NCBI GenBank assembly: GCA_025201365.1
Contig: JAIXMF010000003.1
Span: 1,883,660 to 1,947,659, forward strand
DNA: 64,000 bases
DNA from: Syncephalis plumigaleata
Lineage: Eukaryota > Zoopagomycota > Zoopagomycetes > Zoopagales > Piptocephalidaceae
Reading direction: 5' to 3'
Shown: piece after piece, positions 37,830 to 50,723 of the stretch
Position numbering within the stretch: the stretch's first letter is position 1
How the letters are laid out: the number at the start of each line of letters is the position of its first letter
Notes under the pieces: generated by a model
What the model saw: the letters and a program-made list of their open reading frames with translations, nothing else
Database searches by the model: none
What the model was told of the DNA's origin: nothing
Program-made: the position numbers and the translations under genes

Positions 37830-40800
37830 TTACTGATTACGTATCCATTGGAGTGAATTCAATTTAGTCCATGCATCTTGAGCATCGTGATATATCTCTA
37901 CCGTTGGCATTGTCGTATTATCGATAGATTGATGATTAGCATCATAAGGAGCAGTAGATGATATCGAGTTGTCATTCGTATTATCTGTAATGGAACGATA
38001 GGTTATCGTTTGTATCGTTTGTAGGGCCAGTTTAATACGCATCGGTTGATTTGAATGAGAGTAGACCTGTTGTAAACGAGGAGTTAAATGAGATAAAAGC
38101 CGTTCTAGCAATGTCACTCGTTCACTTAATGATGGCAACGTTGATCGACTAGTTTGCCATTCAGCGGGTGTAGTATCATCATGCTGTTTGTAGTTCATAC
38201 GACGAATATAGTCAGGATGCGTTAGATCAATATGGAATACGCCATGTGTAGGAGAGAATAGATTTTTCAGATCTAGTAGATTCAAATAATCCGCTGATGA
38301 TTTAGTCGCTGTCAATTGTTTTACAGCTGGATCATTACTAATAGATTCAATTAGGGCGGGGTCCACCTCGTCGTTATTCATAAAAGCACACCATTGCGCT
38401 CGTGCCTCCGCGTATAATTCGCAATCATTAATCTGCGTTTGTACTACTAGTAGGGCCAGTTCACTACCCATCGTCACTTGATTCATGTGATACATTCGAT
38501 ATTCACGCATGATGGCTCGTGCCACTACCGCCTGTAAACTAGCCGTATGCCATCGATCTAGGGTGTGTAGCAGTGTTCGCTCCACAGGTAACTCCGTGTT
38601 ATGAGCATCATCACTATAGCGTGGTTTACCATGCGCTAGACTGGCTCCTTGAATGGCTGCCATACTAATCTCGCGTAGCCACATTAAATGCTCCCCGCTC
38701 ATTGGATCCTTACTAGTGATCGAGGCAATATCTCTATTATGATGCGATTGCGGTAAGTGCGCGTCATACATTGCCGATTGACGCCATGATTCTCGTTGAC
38801 GTGAATTACCAAGCACCGTGGATGGTAATAGTACGTAGAGTACTCGTTGCACAATTGCTCTCAGTGTCGTGGCAGGTGGTAGTTTTTTACGTGGTCCCAT
38901 CCACCGTTCACCCGGTTGTAGTTGCTTCGTTAGTTCGAGTATCTCTTGCGCGGTTGGTATTTTAACCGTGTCACACGGCTTACCGCATCGTTTCAATAGA
39001 TTAACAATGGCCGTGACACTAGCCTGATGCAGATGATGACTAGATGACGTGATGGATGCACGTAACTCTGCCAGTACTTCGCATACCGCTACAGTATCAC
39101 CTAGATCTGCCACTAATTGAAGGTAAGCATTTAGGGCATTAGGATAGAATAGATTGGTACGCTGTCGACGCTGATTAAAGATACGACGTGCCAATTGAGC
39201 GTGTAATGGATTGTCTCGAGCATCACGACATGCCGCCTCTAGTATTTCATTATAGCTAGCGATGAATTGTCCGATGACTCGTTTATCGCCTTTATCTATA
39301 ATTGTGGCATCGTTAGCATTATAATCTATTATAGCGTGATGCAACTATTATGTCTATATAATTACCATTTACTGGTATACCAGTTAAACTGTGATTAGCC
39401 TCACGACGTACACGCTTAATGAACTGAGCGGCATAATCGACACGATCCCAATCGCAAATGCTTCGAGTGATGTCGCGTAGGCAATCGCTAGATGGTACAA
39501 TGCCATCCGTACGCATACGACTCATTATCATCCAGATGGCAGCGCCTAAATCACCACGACGTGCTAGCATTTCCGCGATACGTCGATGAATAAGATCCGG
39601 TTGACGTACTCGGAATAAATGACGTGTCTCCTCGCTTAGTCGAATGCACATTAACGCGGAGGCTAGATCACCGACACGTGCGAATGCTCCCGCTAATTCC
39701 GCGTATGATGCATGAGTTGGCGTTTGTAGTCGATAGTGTTGTCGCTTCACGGTAACATCGTGACGTCGTTCCACTGGATCGAATGTACCCTCGAATAAAT
39801 CATTAATCACTGCCGATGGATGAATAACCGCCGATGGTCGTGTGGCCAATTGAACTGACTGAGCAACTCTAGAGAACGGTAAATGATCGTGAAACTCGTT
39901 GATTTCCTCTAGTAACTTCATCTTAGCCGGTGAAAGTGATGTTGTCATGGTCGGACTAGGCAATTCACGTCCCTCGATGTTCATCCATTCGAATATACTG
40001 AGTGCTGCTTGTGGATCACCACGTTCAGCGGCCGCTTTAAGCAGCAAGTTCAATAGTGTTCTATGCAATGACATGCGTACTTCAGGTGGTGTGGCTAGAA
40101 ATATCGTCATTGCTTGTTCCAAATTACACTCCATCATTAGTTGATCTCTTGCCGGTTGAATTGATTTGTACGCGATATCATCAGCAAATGTATCAATACT
40201 ACTAGCACCAATATTATCAGTACTATTGGTAGTAGCAGTGTATTTCACGGCACGAATAAGATTTGGCCGCTCCATCGCTTCTAATTGTTGTTGCACTTGA
40301 ATTTCACGCTGTGCCAACACTTTCAACATGATACGCGTCGTGTATCGACTGGGCGGCCAACCCGCTCGATTCAGATCCCAATACACCTCAGTGAGTGGTT
40401 CCACTACAGGCTTACTATAGTCGTATAACTCGGCTATCGATTGCATCACTATACTGTAGGTGAGTTGATCGCATAAGGGAAATACCGGATGATGTGCGGC
40501 ACGTTTCGCTAATTCCGGCGATATAGTCGACATGTAATCGGCCGATGGCAGCTGTACCATTTTCATTCGTCGATAATAATGAAATATCGCCTCTAGTTGA
40601 CCCTGCACTTTTAGATTCGCCAAGTGAGCATTATGTACTTTAACGGGAATATCACGCATTTGCTTAAGCGTTAAATCGCCGTTCTCCGCTATCTCTTGTA
40701 ATTGCGATCGTTGCGTGGGAGTTAGATGTTGCGACAATGCCGTGGCACTACTGTCATTAGGTTCATACGCGCTGGGATCCTCGTCTTCATACTCGAATGT

Positions 40801-40995
40801 CGCATCGTCCTCTTGTCTACTCGGCAATACCGTATAATGACGCGATAAAATAGAATAGGAAGCGGGTTGCCATAGCGCTATGCGATAACGAGTAGTTAAC
40901 CGTCTACACAACCATAATGGCCGTGTTGTCTGGCCTCTAATAGCATTGTTACTTGCAACTAGAGAACCTAGACGACGTAGTAAAATGCGTGACAT
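37830..40995 (-). CDS. Pentatricopeptide-repeat-like mitochondrial protein
   Basis: Two exons: 39366-40995 and 37830-39325, joined across a 40-nt phase-1 intron; 1041 aa. The N-terminus (about 1-60) is rich in Arg, Ser and Leu with no acidic residues, consistent with mitochondrial targeting. Helical PPR-like pairs are visible, for example LLLKAAAERGDPQAALSIFEWM and YAELAGAFARVGDLASALMCI followed by RRIAEMLARRGDLGAAIWMIM. Such proteins usually bind organellar RNA in processing or translation. The C-terminal half has no clear repeat and matches nothing I recognise. Without the intron the first exon would stop 22 nt after the donor, so the splice is well motivated though unconfirmed. Confidence 0.68.
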
Positions 40996-41119
40996 TAGAG
41001 ATTCTACTACTTGTAATAGTATTGTAAGAATAAAGCGTTTCTTTTTTATTAGTCAATAAAAACATTATTTCCTCCTCCTCTTTCATCTTCGTTATCAATC
41101 CATTTCAAGCATACAATTC

Positions 41120-41583
41120 TCAGCTCGCTGTACAGGCTTTTTCCATCCAATTTGCGCAGTTAGCTTTCTGTTTTTACGAATAAATAATAGTTATGATAAC
41201 ACTTACAAGTATTACTACTCCGTATTTTGGGGTGCCACAGTCGTTTGGGCGACAGTGGACGTGGCAGCGATAACGCCACGGATAATTTGTTATTTGTTGT
41301 TTGGTTCCCTCGATGTCCTTGTCCTCCTTGTCTTGAATGATTGGAAGCAACGACACTTGGATGAGGGTGTGTTGGAACATCGGTTCCACTACGAAAGCAG
41401 TTGGTGATTTGAATGAAATCCCGACGAGCAACCATAACCCCGATTCCACAAACGATACTCGAATCCTTTAACTTGCATGTCCTCTTAATCATTGTTTCGA
41501 TGTGTGCATCTAATAGAATGATGAGTTAGTATATTGTAATAAATATCAAAGTGTAATGAGATATACTTACCGTAAGGGATCAT
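41120..41583 (-). CDS. Hypothetical small protein (doubtful gene)
   Basis: A three-exon model is possible: 41571-41583, 41207-41509, 41120-41163, joined by introns with GTAAGT donors and TAG/AAG acceptors in consistent phase, giving 119 aa. The middle exon is open for 100 codons and has a Gly/Gln/His-rich patch. No domain is recognised. The start exon carries only four codons and the last junction is weak. It could equally be the 5' region of another transcript or a chance reading frame. Confidence 0.3.
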
Positions 41584-42551
41584 GACAAGTAGTAGGACAC
41601 TTTCTCATTGATAGTGTGGGAGCTATGGTTGCTCGATTTGCTCAAGCACAATATGTAGGCGATATACAATAAGGTAGTGTGAGTAGAGTGTAATAGGGAC
41701 GATTGAACTGGAGGGTGAAGATAAGTTTATTCAATTCGTACAAAATAGGACCCATATTTATAGTGGATAATGCAACATTATTCAATATTGAAACTATGGT
41801 GAGTGTTGAAGGGACATGGCTGTAATACCAACATAGACACCAATCTCATGATGCAGAAGTGATAGGGGAGTAATAAGGAGCAATAAGGAGCGCATCTCAG
41901 AAAGGATTATGTATACCTCTAGATACATTTCATTAATGGTGTTACCTTCAGGTGCTCGAGAAAAGGAGGATCAGTGCAACAACGAAGAACTAAGCAACAA
42001 GAAATAACTTATCCGTAATGGTTATCGCTTTGCATCCAAGATATGTAAGTTCTATCAACATGTCTATTATTATGTACCACTAATTGTAATAGATGATATC
42101 ACGATCATTAACATCTCCCTCAACTGCTAGGGCCATGACACCTACTCAATAATAATAGCAATGCGATAATGGTGTTAACAGTTGTGCAAATCGTTTTATT
42201 AATAAACTGCAAATGTTAAAGGATAAATGCGCAAATTGGATGGAAAAACACTGTATTTAGTCGTTGATTTATTGACCGCTTTTTATTCACTGAAACAAAT
42301 TGCATGAAACACTCCAGGCTTGCCTTCTCTTTTCCTCTTAAACCGTCGCACTTGTTCCTTTCCTTTTACTAATCACTGACCCTTTACTTGTTTACCTGCA
42401 CGCGCTACTACTCAACTTATTAACCGTTGCTACTACTCCTTCTATCGTTGTTGTTGTTGTTCTCGTTGTTAAGAAGCAACTCTACCTTTTTCCATCCTGG
42501 TGATTACTACTACTACTACTACTACTACATATATATATATCTATAAAGAAC
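41584..42551. other. Intergenic
   Basis: About 970 bp with no convincing ORF. The last 100 bases before the inhibitor gene contain TAC and TATATA repeats next to its start codon. A GAGCAATAAGGA duplication is visible at 41868-41891. Confidence 0.4.
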
Positions 42552-43011
42552 ATGCGCCTTTCCATTCTTGTTGCTAGTTTATGCATTGTAGCTAGTGTCA
42601 TGTCAGTACAGGCTGACCTAGCTCTTTTCAATAATGACAATGCGAGACAACAAGTACTTAGTACTGGTAAGTATTTTATTATCATTATAGATAGAGATAT
42701 ATATTAACTAATGCTTATTCATCTTTTGTATAGGAAATGTAAAGAAGCCTGCTGTTGAATCGGCTGGTGAGGAACGTCGCAAGTATATCATCATGTTCAA
42801 ACAGCCCGAGGTCAATGCGCAAAACTTCGAGTCCACCGTTTCTGCATTGGAGAGCCAAGGTGTAACCGTTGATGACCGCCTAACTTCCCTTAATGGCGCC
42901 ATCGTTCGTATGACTCAAGCAAAGTATCTTCAATTGGAAAAGGACGATAATATTGAAGTAATTGAAGAGGATAAAGAAGTTCATATACCTGAATCTAAGA
43001 ATTATTACTAG
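42552..43011 (+). CDS. Secreted stand-alone inhibitor I9 (subtilisin propeptide-like) protein
   Basis: Two exons: 42552-42666 and 42734-43011; 130 aa. Residues 1-22 are a signal peptide ending in SVQA. From about residue 52 the sequence YIIMFKQPEVNAQNFESTVSALESQGV ... LNGAIVRMTQAKYLQLEKDDNIEVIEEDKEV is a complete peptidase-inhibitor-I9 fold. That fold normally acts as the propeptide of subtilisin-like proteases. No protease follows, so it is probably a free inhibitor like yeast Pbi2 but exported. It could protect the cell from its own proteases or block those of another organism; this is inference. The intron is 67 nt, phase 1. Confidence 0.85.
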
Positions 43012-43317
43012 CACTACTACTAATACGTGCTATCGCGTTCCATTACATTTTCTATCGTACTATTTTGTTTCAATTTCTATCTACTCTTACTACGATATTC
43101 TATTGTGCGTATTAATAAAGATACCATGTAGAAAACCCAATTGTTATTGCTATAGTAATCATTATTGTAGTATTTATCCTATTCATGTGTGGATGGCCTG
43201 TATAAATGGAGGAGGAGGAGGAAACAAGGAACGAAGATCCTAGAGGACATTTGGGTATTTCCCTTTTTTCTTCTTGTGTGTAATATTTTTTACTTTCTAT
43301 TATTTCACAAGTTAACC
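43012..43317. other. Intergenic
   Basis: 306 bp between two genes on the same strand. AT-rich apart from a GGAGGAGGAGGAAAC run at 43207-43221. It must contain the end of the inhibitor transcript and the POLD3 promoter. Confidence 0.4.
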
Positions 43318-45218
43318 ATGTTGGATGATCCTATGGAGGTTGAAGACTCGTTAACTACAAGTGCGTTGAATCTACTTGAGACATGGGTGGTAGAGGAGCA
43401 ACGACCAGTATGTACTTTCTAGGTTATGTTATTAGACTATTAACGAATGTACGTGTATAGGTGACATTTGGTATGCTTGCTACTGAACTATCCCTTAATG
43501 TCAATCTAGCTAAACGGTAAGTGAAGTAGAGTGCTGCCATTATTAAGATTACACTAGACTGTAACAGCTAACATACTACATATGTGTGTACAGTCTGTTG
43601 TATACATTTATTGAAACGGAAAAGTCACGTCAACGTGATATGAATGGTATAGACGTAGAGGATAGAAAGGGGATTTCGTGTCTTTATTGTATAAGTGGAT
43701 GGAGCACGAAAGCAGCACTACCACCATCTGTATCTTCAAATAGTAACAATCATACAGGAGGACATGTTGTTCGACTAGTAAATGAAGCACAGCTCAATGG
43801 TAGGTTTGACGATAGCATTATTGATACGCTAGAGTATAAGAAGGGAGATACAACGCTTGATATAGAAATAATCACGCTAACAATGATATAGATGTTAAGG
43901 CACAACTGGATAAGGTAACCGGTATTCATATATACGCAGTAGTACCTGGACCTGTCAAGGATATGGATAGTATAGCATCCTCTGTCATTGCCTATCAAAA
44001 GACTCGATCCAAGGATAAAACGGTGCAGTATGTATCGCATATTATTAGAAATAGCTACATCTCTAATGAACGATATACAATCAATGATAGTGTACCATTT
44101 GTGGAAAAAGCAGCGGGAATAGTAAGAAAGTCTCATGTTGAACGTGAACCCACACAACAATCAGCAACAAAATCGACAACAGTACAGAAGAAACCAAATA
44201 GTACAACTCAAGTAACTCGTACATTCACAGAGTAAGTGACATAATAACATACTTGTAGATCCATATAAAGGATTACTGAATTAACTGATATTTACTATTT
44301 AGTGCATCATCATCATCATCACCATCGTTATCGAGTACACCTGTAACGAATAAATCGAATACATCGACTACTAAATCGACATCACGAGATCCTCGTCACT
44401 TCTTTGCGGGACATTCGAATAAGCCACCCGTAAAGGCGAGTAAACAACAAGAAAGTAAAATAGCAACTAGTACGACTACATCCATCAATAAAGAATCAAA
44501 AAAGAAGGAAAACAAAGGAATGGATTCCACTCAAAAGGTATGTAATAATCAATCAATAAAGTATCTAGCATTATTACTAATGTATGTATAGTCACGTAAA
44601 CGACGAGTTATTAATGAAGACTCGGATGAAGGTACAAACTATATAAATATATAACAAGACATATAATTGACCATTATCCTATTAGATGATGATTTTGTTG
44701 CACCTGCTGAAGAGAAACCAAAAGCCAACATTCCACTAAATGATTTGTTTGATACAGAAATGGCAGACTCATCTGTCGCATCAGCAACTAGCATTGATAA
44801 CAACAAGGAAAGTGCAATGGAAACAGAAGGTGATACAGCAGATGCAGTACCTGTTGAAGAAACTACAACACCTGCTGCATCCACTAAAGATGAAAAGCGA
44901 AAGCGTGGACGTAGACGTGTTACACGACGTAAAACATTCAAGAACGAACGTGGCTATATGGGTTAGTAGCGTATACATGAATACATAGGAATGTCATTAA
45001 TAATCACTACTATCATATTACCATTACTATTAGTAACTGAAGAAGTAGAGGAATGGGAGTCCTATTCTGAAGATGATAGCAATGGCACACCTGCCACAAC
45101 GAGTACACGTCCTTTACACTCGGGTAGTAAATCTAAGACAAGTACAACATCATCGAAACCAGCCACTACAACGGGATCTGGTCAACAGCGTAGTCTATTA
45201 AGCTTCTTTAAGAAATAA
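43318..45218 (+). CDS. DNA polymerase delta subunit 3 (Cdc27/POLD3)
   Basis: Eight exons: 43318-43407, 43461-43516, 43594-43799, 43892-44231, 44303-44537, 44592-44631, 44686-44961, 45034-45218; 475 aa. The N-terminal winged-helix region contains VTFGMLATELSLNVNLAKR. The middle is Ser/Thr/Lys-rich. A GYMGVTEEVEEWESYSEDD block precedes the tail, as in the family. The protein ends in QRSLLSFFKK, a textbook PCNA-interacting PIP box (Gln466, Leu469, Phe472, Phe473) at the extreme C-terminus, as in Cdc27. It links Pol delta to PCNA during replication. The 92-nt third intron is the least certain: its frame is nearly open. Confidence 0.85.
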
Positions 45219-45614
45219 GCAAACTATTGTAATGATGACGACGACACTGAATGATATAACTAAATAATAACAATATAAAAAGATTTTCTTTATTTATTAC
45301 TAATTGGCTGTAATCTGTTCTGTTATAATTGTGAACCAATAATCATGCGGATGACGTTGCCTTACACACACATTGCAATAAGGTGATGGCTTGACTGAAA
45401 CAGACCATCATTTGTCCACTTCACTCATCCACGCATACATGCATACATGCACACTAAGCGATACACGTATTCACCTTGAGGCACACCCACCCATCCACAC
45501 AGAGGCACGCACACGTCTACGTATTCCTCTTTCTATTCTTTCTATTCTTTCTCTTGTTCTTACTTGTCCTCACTTATACCAATAGCTTCCTCTTCATTCT
45601 ATTCTATCACTACA
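45219..45614. promoter_or_regulatory. Intergenic, upstream of G6PD
   Basis: 396 bp between genes on the same strand. It has CACACA and CATGCA repeats (45365-45500) and TTCTATTCTT pyrimidine repeats just before the G6PD start, a likely transcription start region. Confidence 0.4.
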
Positions 45615-47309
45615 ATGAGTCAAACCAGACATCATCGTAAGCTTTCTCTACTCTCGCCCGAGTCCACTGGACCTACCACTATTATTGGTAAGTCAATAGA
45701 CAAGCGTTTATAGCGTGTCCCATAAGAAGGACAAGTCACTTACGTCTATCTATGCTCGCTTTCTTGCTCGATACTATCTATTAGTCTTTGGGGCTTCGGG
45801 CGACCTTGCCAAAAAGAAGACGTATCCCGCGTTATTTGGTCTATATCGCAACCAGTTCCTGCCAAAGGACACGCAAATTATCGGCTATGCTCGTACTAAA
45901 ATGGACGTGGACGAGTTTCATAAGCGTATCACCGGCTATATCAAGTTGCCCGAGGAGGGTACGTCGGAAGGGAAGCAACTACGCGAGCAATTGGATGCAT
46001 TCCTAAAGCGTTGCCACTACGTCTCCGGACAATACGATCGTGACGCGGATTTCGAGTCGTTGAATCAAGCGATCAAGCAACAGGAGAGCTTCCACGATAA
46101 GCCCAATCGACTATTCTACATGGCGTTGCCACCGTCTCAGTTTGTCAATGTGGCCAAAGAGGTGAAACATCACTGCTACGTGGAGAACGGTGTCAACCGG
46201 TTAATTGTCGAGAAACCATTCGGACATGACTTGGAGTCATCACGCGAGTTGCAACGTCATCTCTCTTCGTTGTTTACCGAGGAAGAGGTCTACCGTATCG
46301 ATCACTATTTAGGCAAGGAAATGGTGAAGAATCTATTGATCCTACGCTTTGCCAATGTCTTCTTTGGTGCCATCTGGTCACGTCAGTACATTAGCAACGT
46401 GCAGATTACATTCAAGGAGGCTATCGGTACGCAGGGACGTGGTGGTTACTTTGACGAGTTTGGCATTATCCGTGATGTGATGCAGAATCATATACTACAA
46501 ATCCTATCGATTGTGGGCATGGAGTGTCCAGTATCGTTGAACTCGGAGGATGTACGCGACGAGAAGGTGAGACTACTACGATTTATTCAACCGTTGGAGG
46601 CGAAAGACATGGTACTTGGCCAGTATACTCGTTCGGAAGATGGCAAGGAGGAGGGCTATCTCGATGATGAAACCGTGCCTAAAGGATCAAAGACGCCCAC
46701 CTACGCCGTGGCTGTGCTACACATCAACAATGAACGATGGGACGGTGTACCATTTATACTTAAATGTGGTAAAGGTATGAGGGAGTTGTAACTATTTTAT
46801 TACGATTACGATTACGATTACTAACAATGACTACTTGATTAGCGTTGGATAAGCAAAAGACCGAGGTTCGTATTCAATTCCGTGATGTGCCCGGTAACAT
46901 ATTCCCGCATCAAGTGGCTCGTAATGAACTTGTAGTGCGAGTACAACCGAATGAGGCTGTCTACATTAAAATGATGAATAAGAAGCCCGGTCTTGCCTTC
47001 GACACTACCATCTCCGAGCTCGATCTATCGTATAATAAGCGGTATGCCGACCTGAAGATTCCCGATGCTTACGAGTCGTTGATTCTCGACTGTTTACGCG
47101 GTGATCATTCCAACTTTGTACGAGACGACGAACTCGACGCGGCCTGGAAGATCTTCACACCTGTACTCGCCAAGATCGATGCCGGTGAGATTGAACCGGT
47201 GCCATATCCATTTGGATCGCGTGGTCCAGCTGAAGGTGATCAGTTTGTACATCGAATCGGTTACATGCATCAAGGCAACTACGAGTGGCAGGATAAAAAC
47301 AAGTTGTAA
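45615..47309 (+). CDS. ZWF1: Glucose-6-phosphate 1-dehydrogenase
   Basis: Three exons: 45615-45687, 45785-46774, 46843-47309; 509 aa, normal for the family. The NADP-binding GASGDLAKKKTYPALF (27-42) is completed by the first splice. The active-site RIDHYLGKE (195-203) and the preceding EKPFGHDL are intact. The C-terminus holds the expected FRDVPGNIF and NELVVRVQPNEAVY blocks. It catalyses the first oxidative step of the pentose phosphate pathway, giving NADPH. The first intron occupies 45688-45784, and an ORF start inside that intron is not used. An AATAAA at 47408-47413 fits a polyadenylation signal. Confidence 0.95.
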
Positions 47310-47464
47310 ATAAACGAGTGGCATATCGTTGCTACTGCTGATGATGATGGTGCTGCTGCTGATGATGATTAACGACAGCGGTGATAGCAGTGACAAAGTC
47401 TGATACTCAATAAAGTGATATGACTACTCTGATAATTTTTTATTAATAATAATAGTGTGTATTA

Positions 47465-49426
47465 TTAAAGCTCATCATGTTCTCCAATCGAATCGTCCTC
47501 CTTTGTTTCCTCTTGCTTCTCCTGTTCTACGGTATTGCTTCTTGTCGCTGGTGTTGATGTGGTTGTCGTCGTCGTTGTTGTTGCTTGACTATCTTCACCA
47601 AGTGTCGATGATTGTTTATCGGCTAATTCTCGAGCAAATGCCGTGATTTCCGCATCATACTCGGACCACTCGGGCACTTGACGACGAGCTCTATCAAGTT
47701 TAGGTTCCTTCGTCAATGGATTGTTGCATAGATCGATGGTCTTCGCCTTGCTTAACGCTTCATCGCTGCACCACGTCTCGCACCACAACCATTCCTGTGG
47801 CAATGAATAAATCGGCACGTCATCTTGTAGATTATTCGGTAAATCTTGATCGAGATTGGCCAGCGAATTTGGATCGGCACTTAACGCTTGGTATTGCCCA
47901 CGTAGAATGTCACCCGCTGCCATGGCACGGAATCGATTTAGATCGACCACGTACAAGGCGGAGATGTGGTAAGGTTTACCGCGTAGATGATTCTTCCAGT
48001 AGCCCTCACGCCAGAATCGGAATCGATCCATGCCTTCACGATCCGAACAGAATGGCGTATATCCATAGGGTGCACCCTTCAAGTCAAGATCCACCAGTTC
48101 TTGTAGATCGGCACGAACAATCTAGTCAATTGTTAATAACGAGCGATAATCATGACTCAAGCATCTTACCTGATCGGCATCGACAAAAATGACCTTATCC
48201 AAATCAAGTGGAAATAGAACATCAAGGAATAGAATCTTATAGCCCCATATCGTACGCTGTTTCTCCGTTTGTACGCGTAACCAGTGTGGCCATTGATATG
48301 TGATCAACTCGTATTTAAAGCCAAGCTTATTGGCAAGATGAGGTAAGAAATCCTTGAATTCTGGAGATAAAAAGTTTTCAATAAACCAGAATTTAACCGT
48401 CGATTTAGTGTGTCGCATCACGCTAGTCATCATTACAGAGAGGAAACGTTCGTATAGATGACCGGATGCCACAGAGAATATATTAATATCGGCAGATTGC
48501 GTAGTAGTATTAGATGTAGATGGCTTGTCATTATTACTATCATTACCAGTACCGAACCATTCTGATACTTGATGTTTTAGTTTACCAACAATGCCACTAC
48601 CATCTGATGTTGAACTGTCATCACTGTCAGCATCAGCCAATGTCAACAATTCCTTATCCTCATAGCCAGGATTCTTCTTTACAGTAGGGAATATGATGGC
48701 ACCCTCTAAACTATCAATAAAGATACGAGCATCGACTGATTCCATTGAATGATTATCCTTCGTCTTCATCTTTCTACTATTATCACTAGTAGTCTCATTG
48801 CCCTTGTCTTCTTCGTCTTTAAATGCTTCCCACATGTTATGATTAATACGTGCCAAGTGGTAGAATTCCGAGGATCGACCTTCTCTTAGGGAGAGACGAT
48901 ACATGCCGGGTGGTGCTCGTAGTTGAAAGTAGCCAAGATTGGCCATGACAATGGTGCCACCTTGTGAAGGACTAAATACAAGTTGAAGACCACGAGGATT
49001 ACCGGGTGTCGCATCGCGTACGTGTCCCTCCACCAGTATGTCGGATAGAGTGAAGGTAGCCTTAACGGATGTCGACGATGAAGTTAAGCGTATGTTATCG
49101 AGATCATATGAGGAGATGGTCGGCATGGCCACCCATGCAGATATCACATCCAATCCCATGGTCAATAGAGCATGCTTGGGTATATCAGTGAACTCAATTC
49201 GATCCGGTATAATCTCACTAATATCGTCGTGTTATGTTGTTAGGTATGGCTATTTCTAATCTTTTACTAATCGATTACTTACCCTGTCGTATCATCGAAA
49301 CTAATATGTGAAGGTATCAAGTAGCGGTAGAATCGTTTAATTGGCAATTCTTTACTCATGAGATCTGTATTGAAGAATGCTTGTACAGATACATTTGGTA
49401 ATTGTGTCAACATCTATTATATATAC

Positions 49427-49459
<33 letters not shown>

Positions 49460-50686
49460 TTTGCCAATAATAATGATCGTAGATAATTACCTCTAGAATG
49501 GGTGCCCATTTCTGACCGACATTTGTCATTGGATCGATCACCGCTTGAACACGAATCAAACTATTCAATGGATTGCCCACTGTTACCATGCTATAATAGT
49601 GAGATAATAGTTAGCATACTCAATGACATATCATGCTTGTAACAATTAATTACCTGCGTGTAGGTGGATTATTACGCTGAATGATACTAGGTTTATCGAA
49701 AACATCTCCCACAAAGCTTGATTGTGCCAATCGACCAAGAATAACGATTGCACGTAGTAGAATATCTGAATAGTTTCTCGTATTGTCCTGATCAAATAGA
49801 GCGGATAAATAGTCGTGTGCCTCCTTGGTATGCTTGTTGTGCTCATAGTTGACTAGTAGTTCGAAATCTTCCATGTCAAATGTATCACCCTCACGAATAG
49901 GACCGATTTTCTATTTATAATAGAAATGACAATGTTAAATAATATCCTATTTATATATATATATATATGATCTTACTCGTCCATTAATAATAATAAATGT
50001 ATCCTTTGATGACAAGTTCAATTGATCGATAACTGCATCTGATGCTGCTTTATATGCTAGTATATCTTCATCGGGCTGGAATGTTTGATAGGCGACATTC
50101 GGTTCAATGATGAGGTTATCGAGTTCCTCTAGAAATGATTTGAGTTGCTGTTCACTAACAGGTTCAATGGCCATATTAGTGAAGAGTGCCTCGGCATATT
50201 GTGATGCAGCCTCTGGATTAGATGAGGAATGCATTAATGCCACACGAACATTCGGTTTTTCAGTCTAATCACGTAAATGATCATGATTATTATTGTTATA
50301 ATTGCACTTATAACTCATTAGACTAACTTACCAGTACAGCTAATGCATTTCTAATAATGCGTATTCCATGTGATGTACTGAAATCAGTTACTATCCATAG
50401 AGTAGTATCTTCTACGGCACTCTTATCATTACGTTCTAATTGATAAGTTAACATAGCTATTCCTTGATATTCCCTTATATTTACACTTACCTATGCGTAT
50501 ATACTTGATCTTATCAAGTTGATCGACTAATACATCTGACATGTCAATCCACTCAATTGAACGTGGTGTCTCCTCGTAGATAAATGGATTTAATCGTTGT
50601 CGTACCTGAGGTAAATCCAAGAAGTGATCGTATATATTTGTTGTCTCATTCAATACACCGTCAAACATCTAATTGTAGCGAGATAA

Positions 50687-50723
<37 letters not shown>

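Noticed and set aside
49429-49459. TTAG repeat as interstitial telomere sequence
   Set aside because: The unit is TTAG, not TTAGGG, and it lies wholly inside a UGGT intron.
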